This document shows positions 55,414-64,000 of a stretch of DNA of 64,000 nucleotides, piece by piece. The DNA comes from Devosia limi DSM 17137 (GTDB taxonomy: Bacteria > Pseudomonadota > Alphaproteobacteria > Rhizobiales > Devosiaceae). Each line of letters begins with the position of its first letter. The stretch's first letter is position 1. A model generated the notes under the pieces. The model worked only from the letters and a program-made list of their open reading frames with translations, did no database searches and was not told where the DNA came from. The position numbers were made by a program, and so were the translations under genes. Location of the stretch: assembly GCF_900128975.1 (NCBI RefSeq), contig NZ_FQVC01000002.1, forward strand, positions 248,001 to 312,000. Reading direction: 5' to 3'.

Positions 55414-56067
55414 ATGACATCCGGCTTGATTCTGTGGGGCCGCAAGAGCTCCGCCAATCTGCAGAAAACCCTGTGGGCGCTTGAAGAGCTGGGCCTCACC
55501 TATGAGCATCGCCTCGTCGGCGGTTCACATGGCGGGCTGGATGATCCGGCCTATCGCGCGCTCAATCCCAATGGTCTGGTGCCAACGCTGCAGGATGGCG
55601 ACCTGACCGTCTGGGAAAGCCACGCGACGATCCGCTATCTCGCCGGCGCCTATGGTCAGGAAAGTCTCTGGCGCGCCGATCCGCGTCAGCGGGCCAGGGT
55701 CGATCAATGGACCGACTGGACGGCGACGACGTTTCAGCCAGCCTGGCTGGGCCTGTTCTGGCTGGCGGTGCGCACGCCCACGGACCAGCAGGACGCCAAG
55801 GCGATTGCCAGGGCATACAACAAGACCATTGCGGCGCTGACGCTGATGGAGCGGGAGCTGGGGCAGCACGCCTATCTGGCGGATGAGGAGCTGAGCTATG
55901 CCGATATCGCGGCGGGCATTGCGCTCTATCGTTGGTTCACCATGGCAGTGGACCGTCCCGATATGCCCAATGTGCAGGCGTGGTATCAGCGGCTCAGCGG
56001 GCGCGCGGCGTTCCGCCGGACGGTGATGGTGTCCTATGCCGAACTCGTCGGCAGGTTGGCGTTCTGA
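55414..56067 (+). CDS. Glutathione S-transferase family protein
   Basis: This 217-residue protein has a thioredoxin-like N-terminal domain starting [23 protein letters not shown] and the GSH-binding [10 protein letters not shown] motif (about 67-76). The C-terminal all-helical domain contains [14 protein letters not shown] Ser is at the usual catalytic position (RKSSAN). It is divergent from trmFO across about 117 bp. Confidence 0.9.
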   Translation: MTSGLILWGRKSSANLQKTLWALEELGLTYEHRLVGGSHGGLDDPAYRALNPNGLVPTLQDGDLTVWESHATIRYLAGAYGQESLWRADPRQRARVDQWTDWTATTFQPAWLGLFWLAVRTPTDQQDAKAIARAYNKTIAALTLMERELGQHAYLADEELSYADIAAGIALYRWFTMAVDRPDMPNVQAWYQRLSGRAAFRRTVMVSYAELVGRLAF

Positions 56068-56089
56068 TCACGTCGTGACCAGAAAGCAA

Positions 56090-56120
56090 AACACCCGCGT
56101 CTCACAGAGAAGCGGGTGTT
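56090..56120. terminator. Bidirectional terminator between GST and DUF1127 genes
   Basis: A 9-bp stem AACACCCGC / GCGGGTGTT has a 13-base loop. On the minus strand it is followed by TTGCTTT, and on the plus strand by CGGTTTTC, so it can serve both converging genes. Confidence 0.7.
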
Positions 56121-56156
56121 CGGTTTTCGTCGACGCTTAGTACAGTCTGGCTACGA

Positions 56157-56306
56157 CTAAAGCGAAGAAGCATGGTCGCGGGCGATACGATTGATATCGG
56201 TACGAGCGATGCCCAGGTCGTTGAGCTGACGATTGTCGAGAGCGGCAAGCTCACGGACGGTCTGCTGGTAAGCGGCCCATTTCTTGAAAGTCTTGCGAAT
56301 GTCCAT
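56157..56306 (-). CDS. DUF1127 (YjiS-like) small basic protein
   Basis: This 49-residue protein begins MDIRKTFKKWAAYQQT and ends with the DUF1127 core LAALDNRQLNDLGIARTDI. Members are Arg-rich mini-proteins, abundant in alphaproteobacteria, some of which bind RNA and affect phosphate, carbon and RNA metabolism. AAGGAGA lies 6 bp before the ATG, and the terminator at 56090 follows. Specific role unknown. Confidence 0.88.
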   Translation of the reverse strand: MDIRKTFKKWAAYQQTVRELAALDNRQLNDLGIARTDINRIARDHASSL

Positions 56307-56504
56307 TTGAAGTCTCCTTTCGTTTACGAGGATATATCTAGGTCGGGTCGGCCAAGATGAGCAGTGGGTGATTTCTCAATCTTGCTATGCGAGGGGCGCA
56401 GGGCTTTAACCAGAGACGTTCACATCCGGTTAAGTCTGGTGGCGCGCTTGCGGCCGCCGGGAGGCAATTCGGCGGCCGCTGCTAAATTTGAGGGTTCGAT
56501 CCGG

Positions 56505-56657
56505 TTAGCGGTCGAACAGCGATCGGGTCATCTTGGAAAAGTCGGGGCCCGAAATCCCCAGCAGATCGGCATCACGCGTCGAGGGAACGTCCATTTCCCG
56601 CAACGTCTGCTTGATGTCGACCAGGCGCTTGATCCGCCAGACGGCACGCACAAACAT
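56505..56657 (-). CDS. Small protein, possible divergent DUF1127 relative
   Basis: This 50-residue reading frame on the minus strand has AGGGGA about 7 bases before the ATG and a stop at 56505. The protein opens FVRAVWRIKRLVDIKQTLREM (Arg/Lys-rich helix). It then shows DADLLGISGPDFSKM, which mimics the spacing of the DUF1127 motif L-x-D-x-G-(I/L)-x-x-x-D-(I/F). A 9-bp hairpin at 56450-56479 follows without a T-run. It is probably real but unrecognised. Confidence 0.55.
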   Translation of the reverse strand: MFVRAVWRIKRLVDIKQTLREMDVPSTRDADLLGISGPDFSKMTRSLFDR

Positions 56658-56804
56658 TGGTCAATTCCCCTGGAGCTGGTTTACGACAACCGCAGGATGG
56701 GCCCATTCGCTCGGCGCCACCATGCCGTATACGTCAAGCGCGACATGCGCGGACCGCATGGCAAATTCACAAAACTCTCGCAATTGCCGAAATCTACAGG
56801 CGAA

Positions 56805-56838
56805 ACACCCGCCCACGCGCATGGCGCGGAGCGGGTGT
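56805..56838 (-). terminator. Hairpin downstream of uvrA
   Basis: An 8-bp stem ACACCCGC / GCGGGTGT with a GC-rich inner stem lies 40 bp beyond the uvrA stop on the minus strand, followed by TTCGCC. The U-tract is poor. The stem core is shared with the hairpin at 56090. Confidence 0.5.
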
Positions 56839-56877
56839 AACCGGTCATAGTTTCGTTACCGAAAGGCCGATAGCCGG

Positions 56878-59784
56878 CTATTCAGCCGCCTTGGTGGCAA
56901 AGATCGGCCGGCGTTCCATGACTTCCTTGAGGAAGGTCCCGGTATGGGAACGCTTGTTCTCGGCGATATCCTCGGGCGTTCCGACACCGACGATCTCGCC
57001 GCCGCCATCGCCGCCTTCGGGGCCGAGATCGATGACCCAGTCGGCTGTCTTGATCACCTCGAGATTGTGCTCGATGACCACAACCGTATTGCCGCCATCG
57101 ACCAGCTCATGCAGCACATCGAGCAGCTTGGCCACGTCGTGGAAGTGCAGCCCCGTCGTCGGCTCGTCCAGCATATAGAGCGTTCGCCCGGTGGCGCGCT
57201 TGGAGAGCTCCTTGGAGAGCTTGACGCGCTGCGCCTCGCCCCCCGACAGGGTCGTGGCGGGCTGGCCAACCTTGACATAGCCCAGGCCCACCCGCTGCAG
57301 CGTTGCGAACTTGTCGCGGATCACCGGCACGGCCGAGAAGAACTCGACGCCCTCATCGATGGTCATGTCGAGGATGTCGGAGATCGACTTGCCCTTGAAC
57401 TGCACATCGAGCGTTTCGCGGTTGTAGCGCTTGCCCTTGCAGACGTCGCAGGTGACGTAGACGTCGGGCAGGAAGTGCATCTCGATCTTGAGAACGCCGT
57501 CGCCCTCACACTTTTCGCAGCGTCCGCCTTTGACGTTGAACGAGAAGCGGCCCGGGCCATAGCCGCGCTGCTTGGATTCCGGCAGGCCGGCAAACCATTC
57601 GCGCAGCGGGGTGAAGGCCCCGGTGTAGGTGGCCGGATTGGAGCGCGGCGTGCGGCCGATCGGGCTCTGGTCGATGTCGATGACCTTGTCGAGATATTCG
57701 AGGCCGGTGAGGCTTTCATGCGGGGCAGGGATCACCCGCGCGCCATTGAGGCGGCGTGAAATGGCCTGGTACATGGTGTCGATCATCAGGGTCGACTTGC
57801 CGCCGCCCGACACACCGGTAATGGCGACAAACATGCCCAGCGGCACATCGACAGAGACATTCTTGAGATTGTTGCCGGTGGCGCCCTTCAGCGACAGCGC
57901 CTTGCCCTTTTTGGGCTGGCGGCGTTCCGTCGGCATGGGGATGCCCATGCGGCCCGAAAGATATTTTCCGGTCAGGCTGTCGGGGTGGTTCAGCACGTCC
58001 TGGGGCGTGCCTTCGGCGACGATATTGCCGCCATGCACGCCTGCGCCGGGGCCGATATCGACCACATAGTCGGCGGTCATGATGGCGTCTTCGTCGTGTT
58101 CGACCACGATGACGGTATTGCCGATGTCGCGCAGCCGGCGCAGCGTTTCCAGCAGGCGGGCATTGTCGCGCTGGTGCAGGCCGATGGAAGGCTCGTCGAG
58201 CACGTAGAGCACGCCGGTCAGCCCCGAGCCGATCTGGCTGGCCAGGCGGATACGCTGGCTTTCACCACCCGACAGCGAGCCGGAATTGCGCGCCAGCGTC
58301 AGGTAATCCAGGCCCACATCATTGAGGAAGTTCAGGCGTTCGCGGATTTCCTTGAGGATACGCTCGCCAATATGTTTCTGGTTCTCGCTCAGCGATGCCG
58401 GCAGCCGCTCGAACCATTCCGAGCTGGCGCGGATCGACTTCTCGGTCACCTGGCCGATATGCAGGCCATCGATCTTGACCGCCAGCGTTTCCGGCTTCAG
58501 CCGATAGCCACCGCAGGCCACGCAGGGCGCAGCCGACATATACTTCTCGATCTCCTCGCGCATCCCGGCGCTTTCGGTTTCCTTGTAGCGGCGCGCAAGG
58601 TTGCCGATAACGCCTTCGAAGGGCTTGGAGGTCTTGTACTGGCGCAGGCCATCGTCATAGACGAAATCGATCGCGGTCTTGTCGGTGCCATAGAGAATGG
58701 CGTGCTGCACATCGAAAGGCAGCTCGTTCCAGGCCGTGCCGGTGGAGGCGCCGAAATGCTTGGCGACCGCCTGCAGCGTCTGCAGATAATAGGGCGCGGA
58801 GGTCTTGGACCAGGGCAGGATCGCCCCGTCGCGCAGCGACAGCGTCGGGTCGGGAACGATCTGTTCGGGATCGATCTTCTGCTCGGTCCCCAGGCCGTCG
58901 CAGACCGGGCAGGCGCCGAAGGGGTTGTTGAACGAGAACAGTCGTGGCTCGATTTCGGCAATGGTGAAGCCGGAGACCGGGCAGGCGAACTTTTCCGAGA
59001 AGGTGATCTGGCGGGCAGTCCCATCTTCGGATTTCTCATCGGCGAATTCGACCAGCGCAATGCCATCGGCAAGCTTGAGGGCGGTCTCGAAGCTCTCGGC
59101 CAGCCGGCCGGAGATATCGGGGCCGACAACGACGCGGTCGACGACCACTTCCAGATCATGCTTGAGCTTCTTGTCGAGCGCTGGTGCGTCTTCGATCTCG
59201 TAGTATTCGCCGTCGATCTTGACGCGCTGGAAGCCCTTGCGCATCAGGTCGGCGAGTTCCTTCTTGTACTCGCCCTTGCGGCCGCGCACCATCGGGGCCA
59301 GCAGGAACAGGCGCGTGCCCTCGGGCAATTCCAAAACCTTGTCGACCATCTGGCTGACGGTCTGGCTCTCGATCGGCAGGCCGGTGGCTGGCGAATAGGG
59401 AATGCCGACGCGGGCAAACAGCAGGCGCAGATAGTCGTAGATCTCGGTAACAGTACCAACGGTCGAGCGCGGGTTACGCGATGTGGTTTTCTGCTCGATG
59501 GAGATGGCGGGGGACAGGCCCTCGATATGCTCCACATCGGGCTTCTGCATCATTTCCAGGAACTGGCGCGCATAGGCCGAGAGGCTCTCGACATAGCGGC
59601 GCTGTCCTTCGGCATAGATGGTGTCGAAGGCCAAAGAGGATTTTCCCGAGCCCGACAGGCCGGTCATCACGATCAGGCTGTCGCGCGGCAGGCGCACGTC
59701 GATGCCCTTGAGATTATGTTCGCGGGCGCCGCGGACGATGATTTCGCGGTTCTGGCTAGGCTTTGACGTCATCTTTTCGTCCAT
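56878..59784 (-). CDS. uvrA: UvrABC system protein A
   Basis: This 968-residue DNA damage sensor of nucleotide excision repair is a tandem ABC ATPase. The first Walker A is GLSGSGKSS near residue 37, and a long insert carries the first zinc finger (CPVCDGLG). The second Walker A is GVSGGGKST near residue 650, and the second zinc module has CEKCEGDG and CDVCKGKR. Both LSGGE signatures are present. The start at ATG 59784 ([10 protein letters not shown]) is preferred; ATG 59772 is also plausible. A LexA box lies about 190 bp upstream. Confidence 0.96.
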   Translation of the reverse strand: MDEKMTSKPSQNREIIVRGAREHNLKGIDVRLPRDSLIVMTGLSGSGKSSLAFDTIYAEGQRRYVESLSAYARQFLEMMQKPDVEHIEGLSPAISIEQKTTSRNPRSTVGTVTEIYDYLRLLFARVGIPYSPATGLPIESQTVSQMVDKVLELPEGTRLFLLAPMVRGRKGEYKKELADLMRKGFQRVKIDGEYYEIEDAPALDKKLKHDLEVVVDRVVVGPDISGRLAESFETALKLADGIALVEFADEKSEDGTARQITFSEKFACPVSGFTIAEIEPRLFSFNNPFGACPVCDGLGTEQKIDPEQIVPDPTLSLRDGAILPWSKTSAPYYLQTLQAVAKHFGASTGTAWNELPFDVQHAILYGTDKTAIDFVYDDGLRQYKTSKPFEGVIGNLARRYKETESAGMREEIEKYMSAAPCVACGGYRLKPETLAVKIDGLHIGQVTEKSIRASSEWFERLPASLSENQKHIGERILKEIRERLNFLNDVGLDYLTLARNSGSLSGGESQRIRLASQIGSGLTGVLYVLDEPSIGLHQRDNARLLETLRRLRDIGNTVIVVEHDEDAIMTADYVVDIGPGAGVHGGNIVAEGTPQDVLNHPDSLTGKYLSGRMGIPMPTERRQPKKGKALSLKGATGNNLKNVSVDVPLGMFVAITGVSGGGKSTLMIDTMYQAISRRLNGARVIPAPHESLTGLEYLDKVIDIDQSPIGRTPRSNPATYTGAFTPLREWFAGLPESKQRGYGPGRFSFNVKGGRCEKCEGDGVLKIEMHFLPDVYVTCDVCKGKRYNRETLDVQFKGKSISDILDMTIDEGVEFFSAVPVIRDKFATLQRVGLGYVKVGQPATTLSGGEAQRVKLSKELSKRATGRTLYMLDEPTTGLHFHDVAKLLDVLHELVDGGNTVVVIEHNLEVIKTADWVIDLGPEGGDGGGEIVGVGTPEDIAENKRSHTGTFLKEVMERRPIFATKAAE

Positions 59785-60325
59785 GGCTCGGGCGCGCGCC
59801 GGAGACAGCGCATCGGCAAATACAATTCGGATCTGGTCTTGGCCGGCGGGGAGAGGCTGAGATAGGCGCGTCACCCCGTTGCCGCAAGCGGTTTACGGCC
59901 ATCGCCGCCCCGCGCCGCACTCACCTTACCGTGTCCTGTGGCTTTGACCATATCGCATCGCGTCGTTGATGTGAACATAAACGGAACAAATCAGATTCGG
60001 TCAAGGGTGCGCCGCCGCGGGCATGCCATGGCAGGGCGGCGACTGCGATCCGGCCCGGGCGCGTTCGCGCCGGATGATGTGCGGTGAGACCGTCGGATGG
60101 CCGGATAGCTTGGGGATCGAACTGCCCGGGGCCGCTACCACGGCGGCAGGCGCGATCAAGCGGACGCTGCGTCCGGCAGGTCGTCGCGCGGGCGCGGGGC
60201 AGGTGAGCCGGCGCCGGTGGGAAGCCTACCCTGGATCCCGCGGTGGGGAGAGGTGAGATCGGCACAATGCCTTTTGGCCGAAGGAACCAGGGTAGGGTCT
60301 GATCGCCGCCGCAGCGGCAAACGCG
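59785..60325. other. Intergenic region upstream of uvrA
   Basis: About 540 bp lie between the uvrA start and the livF stop. It contains the LexA-type box at 59973-59987 and otherwise GC-rich sequence without a gene I can support. In many alphaproteobacteria ssb is divergent from uvrA; no ssb is seen here. Confidence 0.5.
59973..59987 (-). promoter_or_regulatory. LexA (SOS) box of uvrA
   Basis: GAAC, seven bases, GAAC on the plus strand; read with uvrA this is GTTC-CGTTTAT-GTTC, an exact match to the alphaproteobacterial LexA direct repeat GTTC-N7-GTTC. It predicts SOS induction of uvrA. Confidence 0.85.
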
Positions 60326-61096
60326 CTAGATCGCCAGGTATTCGTGGCGCAGTTCGGTGTTGTCGAGCACCTCTTTGGCGGTGCCGCTGAAGGCGACTTC
60401 GCCGGTATCGAGGATGACGGCGCGGTCGGCCAGCTTGAGCGCGGCCACGGCATTCTGCTCGACGATGATGGTGGTGATGCCCAGTCCCTTGATCGAGTGC
60501 AGGATACGCTCGATTTCCTGCACGATGACCGGCGCCAGTCCCTCATAGGGTTCATCCAGCAGCAGCAGCTTGATGTCGCGGGCCAGCGCGCGGGCAATGG
60601 CCAGCATCTGCTGTTCGCCGCCCGACAGGGTCACGCCCTCCTGAGTGCGGCGTTCGGCGAGGCGCGGAAAGCTCTGGTAGATCTGCTCCAGCTCCCAGCC
60701 ATTGCCGGGCGCCACCTTGGCCAGCATCAGATTTTCCTCGACGGTCAGCCCGGCGATGATGCGGCGGTCTTCCGGCACCAGCTGGATGCCGGCGCGGGCG
60801 GCCTGGAACGCCTTCATCTCGTGGATCGGCGCGCCGTCCAGCCAGATTTCGCCCTGCCGCATCTGCGGATCGTCGGTGCGGGCAATGGCGCGCAGGGTCG
60901 AGGTCTTGCCCGCGCCATTGCGGCCGAGCAGGGCCAGGATTTCGCCCTTGCGAACATCGAGCGAGACGCCCTGCACGATATAGCTCTCGCCGTAATAGGC
61001 GTGCATGTCGCGCACCGCAAAGAACGGCATCGTGGTTTCCACCGAGGCAGCCTGGCTGTTGGTGATGACTTGGGATTGCATGGTAATGGCACTCAT
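60326..61096 (-). CDS. livF: Branched-chain amino acid ABC transporter ATP-binding protein LivF
   Basis: This 256-residue ABC ATPase of the HAAT family has Walker A GRNGAGKTS, signature LSGGEQQML, Walker B LLLLDEPYEGLAP and H-loop VEQN. The N-terminal 25 residues precede the LivF fold. Its ATG shares a base with the livG stop (TGATG). Confidence 0.94.
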   Translation of the reverse strand: MSAITMQSQVITNSQAASVETTMPFFAVRDMHAYYGESYIVQGVSLDVRKGEILALLGRNGAGKTSTLRAIARTDDPQMRQGEIWLDGAPIHEMKAFQAARAGIQLVPEDRRIIAGLTVEENLMLAKVAPGNGWELEQIYQSFPRLAERRTQEGVTLSGGEQQMLAIARALARDIKLLLLDEPYEGLAPVIVQEIERILHSIKGLGITTIIVEQNAVAALKLADRAVILDTGEVAFSGTAKEVLDNTELRHEYLAI

Positions 61097-61860
61097 CAGT
61101 GGGCCCCTCCGAGATAGGCTTCCTGCACTTTGGGATTGCCGCGCACCTGGTCGGGCGTGCCGTCGGCAATGATGCGGCCCTGGGCCAGAACCGAGATCTT
61201 GTCGGCCAGCGAAAACACCACATGCATGTCGTGCTCGATGATCACCTTGGTCATGCCGCGGCTCTTGATCTTCTTGAGCAGCTCGATGGTGGTATTGGTG
61301 TCGTGGCGGCTCATGCCGGCGGTCGGCTCGTCGAGCAGCAGCAGGCGCGGACGCTGGATCAGGCACATGGCCAGTTCCATGCGGCGCTTGTCGCCGCGGC
61401 TGAGGCTGCCGGCCGCCATTTCGCGGCGGCTGATCATGCCCACATCCTCCAGCATATGCTCGGCCTCGGCGCGGATCTCGGTCTCGCTTTCCAGCGTGCG
61501 CAGCATGTTGAGCTTGAACGCGCCGTCGCGCTTGGCGAGGGCGGGGATCATCACATTCTGCAGCACGCTGAGATCGGCGAAGATCTCCGGTGTCTGGAAC
61601 ACCCGGGCAATGCCCAGCTGGTTGATCTGATAGGGCTTCTTGCCCGTCAGCACAGTGCCATCGAACACCACCGCGCCGCTGGTCGGTGCCAGCTTGCCGA
61701 TGATGACATTGAGCAGGGTCGATTTGCCGGCCCCATTGGGGCCGATAATGGCGTGGGTCTGGCCTTCCTCCACCTGCAGGTCGATATCGGCAAGGGCATG
61801 CAGGCCCCCGAAGCGCTTGTGGACGTCGGCAACGTGCAGGACAACATTGGAATTGGTCAT
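61096..61860 (-). CDS. livG: Branched-chain amino acid ABC transporter ATP-binding protein LivG
   Basis: This 254-residue ABC ATPase has Walker A GPNGAGKST (residues about 38-46), signature LSRGDKRRMELAM (Arg-Gly-Asp replacing the usual GGE/Q), Walker B LLLLDEPTAGM and H-loop IEHD. It pairs with LivF. The start ATG is 8 bp after the livM stop. The variant signature is common among urea/amide-type HAAT LivG proteins. Confidence 0.93.
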   Translation of the reverse strand: MTNSNVVLHVADVHKRFGGLHALADIDLQVEEGQTHAIIGPNGAGKSTLLNVIIGKLAPTSGAVVFDGTVLTGKKPYQINQLGIARVFQTPEIFADLSVLQNVMIPALAKRDGAFKLNMLRTLESETEIRAEAEHMLEDVGMISRREMAAGSLSRGDKRRMELAMCLIQRPRLLLLDEPTAGMSRHDTNTTIELLKKIKSRGMTKVIIEHDMHVVFSLADKISVLAQGRIIADGTPDQVRGNPKVQEAYLGGAH

Positions 61861-61868
61861 GGCGGTTC

Positions 61869-63011
61869 CTATTCTGCAGGTTGCGTCTTGGGCGAGGCGC
61901 TTTTGGGCGTCGACTTGCGGTTGCGGTCGATCCAGCTGGCGATACGGCGTACGCCCTCCATGATGCCGCCGGGCAGGAAGACCACGATCAGCACGAAGAC
62001 CAGGCCGAGCGTGAGGAACCAGCCTTCGCCGACAAACTTGGCGCTGACGACGACCGCCGCGTGATCGAGCCCGTCGGGCAGGAAGTCCCAGAACCGGGCC
62101 AGCATGTTTTCGTTGATCGCCGAGAAGATGTTCTCGAAATACTTGATCAGCCAGGCGCCGATCACCGGGCCGACCAGCGTGCCGGCCCCGCCCAGAATGG
62201 TCATCAGCACCACTTCGCCCGAGGCCGTCCACTGCATGCGTTCGGCGCCGGCCAGCGGATCGGTGATGGCCAGCAGCGAACCGGCGAGGCCCGCATACAT
62301 GCCGGAAATCACGAAGGCCGCCAGCGTATAGGGCCGCGTATTGAAGCCGGTATAGTTCATGCGGGTCTGGTTGGATTTGATGCCCTTGAGCATCATGCCG
62401 AAGGGCGAGCCGGTGATGCGCTGGGCGATGAAGAAGGCGATGATCAGGAAGCCGGCGCAGAAATAGAAGCCGGTAAAGCCGGTCAGCGGCAGGCCCAGCA
62501 TGGTTGGCGAGGGCACGCTTGGCGTCGCAGCCGAGAACATGCGATCCAGGTAGCGCGGGTCGTTGATATTGAGTTGCAGCCCGGTTTCGCCATTGGTGAT
62601 CGGGGTGAGCACCGAATAGGCGAGGTTGTAGCTCATCTGCGCAAAGGCCAGCGTCAGGATGGAAAAGTAGATGCCGCTGCGGCGCAGGCTGACATAGCCG
62701 ATGGCCAGGGCGAAAATGCCGGAGATGATCAGGGCGAAGATCATCGCGGGCAGGGCGTCGATGGTCAGCAGCTTCATCGACCAGACGGCGGCATAGGAGC
62801 CGACGCCGAAGAAGGCGGCGTGACCGAAGCTGAGATAGCCGGTGAGCCCGAACAGGATGTTGAAGCCCAGGGCGAACAGGCCATAGATCATGAAGCGCTG
62901 CAGCAGGTCGGGATAGGCGGCGCCAAACGGCGCCATCCAGATCGGCATGGTCAGCACGGCGATGGCGAAACCCAGGAACAGCAGCAGGTCGTTGCGCGGC
63001 ATGGTGAGCAT
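61869..63011 (-). CDS. livM: Branched-chain amino acid ABC transporter permease LivM
   Basis: This 380-residue permease has about ten helices. Family motifs are [27 protein letters not shown] (residues about 47-73), [22 protein letters not shown] and the [21 protein letters not shown] loop. It starts 1 bp after the livH stop. Confidence 0.94.
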   Translation of the reverse strand: MLTMPRNDLLLFLGFAIAVLTMPIWMAPFGAAYPDLLQRFMIYGLFALGFNILFGLTGYLSFGHAAFFGVGSYAAVWSMKLLTIDALPAMIFALIISGIFALAIGYVSLRRSGIYFSILTLAFAQMSYNLAYSVLTPITNGETGLQLNINDPRYLDRMFSAATPSVPSPTMLGLPLTGFTGFYFCAGFLIIAFFIAQRITGSPFGMMLKGIKSNQTRMNYTGFNTRPYTLAAFVISGMYAGLAGSLLAITDPLAGAERMQWTASGEVVLMTILGGAGTLVGPVIGAWLIKYFENIFSAINENMLARFWDFLPDGLDHAAVVVSAKFVGEGWFLTLGLVFVLIVVFLPGGIMEGVRRIASWIDRNRKSTPKSASPKTQPAE

Positions 63012-63012
63012 A

Positions 63013-64000
63013 TCAGGCCTCCATCACGCCGCGTCGGCCAAGCAGCCCGCGGGGACGTACAAGTAGGATAACGACGGCGACGAGGTAGATGATGATCTGG
63101 TCGATACCCGGGATCAGGTCCTTGACCTGCGTCATCGAGGCGAAGGACTGCAGGATGCCGAGCAGGAACCCTGCGGCCACCGCGCCGGGCAGCGAGCCCA
63201 TGCCGCCGACCACGACGACGACGAAGCTCAGCACCAGGAAGTCCATGCCGATATGGTAGTTCGGCGGCAGCAGCGGGGTGTACATGACCCCCGCCATGCC
63301 GGCGACCACAGCCGCCAGGCCGAACATGATGGTGAAGCGCTTGTCGATATTGATGCCGAGCAGCCCCACGGTTTCGCGGTCTGCCATGCCGGCGCGCACG
63401 ACCATGCCGAAGGTGGTGAACTGCAGGAAGGCAAACACCCCACCGATGATGACCGCTGCGAACAGGAAGTAGATCAGCCGCCAGATCGGGTAGGTGATGA
63501 CATTGGCCTGCATGCCCAGAAAGGCGCCGATATCGGCCGCGCCGCGCAGGTCCGTGGGCATGGGCTGCGGAATTGGATTGGGTCCAAAGAACGACTTGAT
63601 CAGTTCCTGCGCCACGATAGCCAGACCGAATGTCACAAGGATCTGTTCGGCATGCGGGCGTTTGTAGAAGTGTTTGATGATGCCGCGCTCAAGCGCGATG
63701 CCGACGACGAGCATCACCGGAATGGTCAGGAGGATCGAAAACAGGACGGAATAATTCAGCAGCACGGCGCCGAAATCGCCGAACCAGGCCTGGACCAGCG
63801 GTTCGCGGATTTCCAGCGGCGATCCCCAGGGCGAAAGCTTGGTCGGATCGAGGGTAACAGTTTCCAGCGTGATCAGCTGGCGGAACAGTACGGCGCAGAA
63901 AGCGCCGAGCATGAACAGGGCGCCATGGGCGAAATTGACCACGCCCAGCGTGCCGAACACCAGGGTCAGGCCGAGGGCGATCAGCGCATAGGCAGCACCC
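63013..64000 (-). CDS. livH: Branched-chain amino acid ABC transporter permease LivH (5' end outside window)
   Basis: The frame stays open to the window edge, and the last visible codons upstream of the first internal ATG read [15 protein letters not shown], the normal LivH lead-in. So the gene continues beyond 64000. Family motifs include [14 protein letters not shown] and the conserved [17 protein letters not shown] near the C-terminus. The substrate-binding protein is not in the window, so the substrate (branched-chain amino acids, urea or amides) is unproven. Confidence 0.94.
   Translation of the reverse strand, partial: GAAYALIALGLTLVFGTLGVVNFAHGALFMLGAFCAVLFRQLITLETVTLDPTKLSPWGSPLEIREPLVQAWFGDFGAVLLNYSVLFSILLTIPVMLVVGIALERGIIKHFYKRPHAEQILVTFGLAIVAQELIKSFFGPNPIPQPMPTDLRGAADIGAFLGMQANVITYPIWRLIYFLFAAVIIGGVFAFLQFTTFGMVVRAGMADRETVGLLGINIDKRFTIMFGLAAVVAGMAGVMYTPLLPPNYHIGMDFLVLSFVVVVVGGMGSLPGAVAAGFLLGILQSFASMTQVKDLIPGIDQIIIYLVAVVILLVRPRGLLGRRGVMEA

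Overview
The window is GC-rich, densely packed bacterial chromosome. Gene content and order point to an alphaproteobacterium of the Hyphomicrobiales (Rhizobiales), probably close to Devosia. The evidence is a PopZ-type polar organiser just upstream of valS, an ExoR-like Sel1 protein, a fused SecDF, a ProRS of the short alphaproteobacterial type, TrmFO, DUF1467 beside proS, and a GAAC-N7-GAAC LexA box upstream of uvrA. The genus is an inference; the class is well supported. I see no prophage, insertion sequence, CRISPR array, toxin-antitoxin or defence island. This is overwhelmingly core chromosome.

Layout. (1) 1-12632: the 3' part of a complex I operon (nuoF end, nuoG-nuoN) running directly into birA and RNase J and closed by a strong terminator. 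(2) 12730-17229: DUF1467 membrane protein, a YjbR-like gene on the minus strand, then proS-lolC/E-lolD with overlapping ends. (3) 17293-24018, mostly minus strand: cysteine synthase, photolyase, SRPBCC protein, Fsr-like MFS pump, tRNA-Asn, MobA, BenE, tRNA-Cys. (4) 24254-24614: a 61-residue Cys/His protein with a near-perfect ribosome binding site and a minus-strand terminator downstream. (5) 24894-30898: PIMT-like methyltransferase, TolC, PopZ, ValS. (6) 31597-37000: ExoR, ExoIII, ErpA, dGTPase, ArgS. (7) 37018-47720: SPOR protein, scpA-scpB with an orphan ABC ATPase, tatABC, serS, surE, NlpD-like lipoprotein. (8) 47920-53208: DUF815 ATPase, yajC, secDF, then two genes resembling the mitochondrial complex I assembly factors NDUFAF3 and NDUFAF6. 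(9) 53438-59987: thioesterase, trmFO, GST, two tiny proteins (one DUF1127), uvrA with its SOS box. (10) 60326-64000: branched-chain amino acid ABC transporter livF-livG-livM-livH, with livH cut by the window end.

How the genes work together. Envelope biogenesis is a recurring theme: LolCDE for lipoproteins, TolC, Tat and Sec export, a SPOR division protein, NlpD. The respiratory theme links nuo with the NDUFAF3/NDUFAF6-like pair. Four aminoacyl-tRNA synthetase genes (Pro, Val, Arg, Ser) sit beside envelope or polarity genes.

Worth a second look: the Cys/His mini-protein, a candidate small RNA near 13.6 kb, a nested palindromic element present in three copies (33.4, 47.8 and 53.3 kb), the ATPase coupled to scpB, and the secDF-linked assembly-factor pair. 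I found no convincing wholly new multi-gene system.
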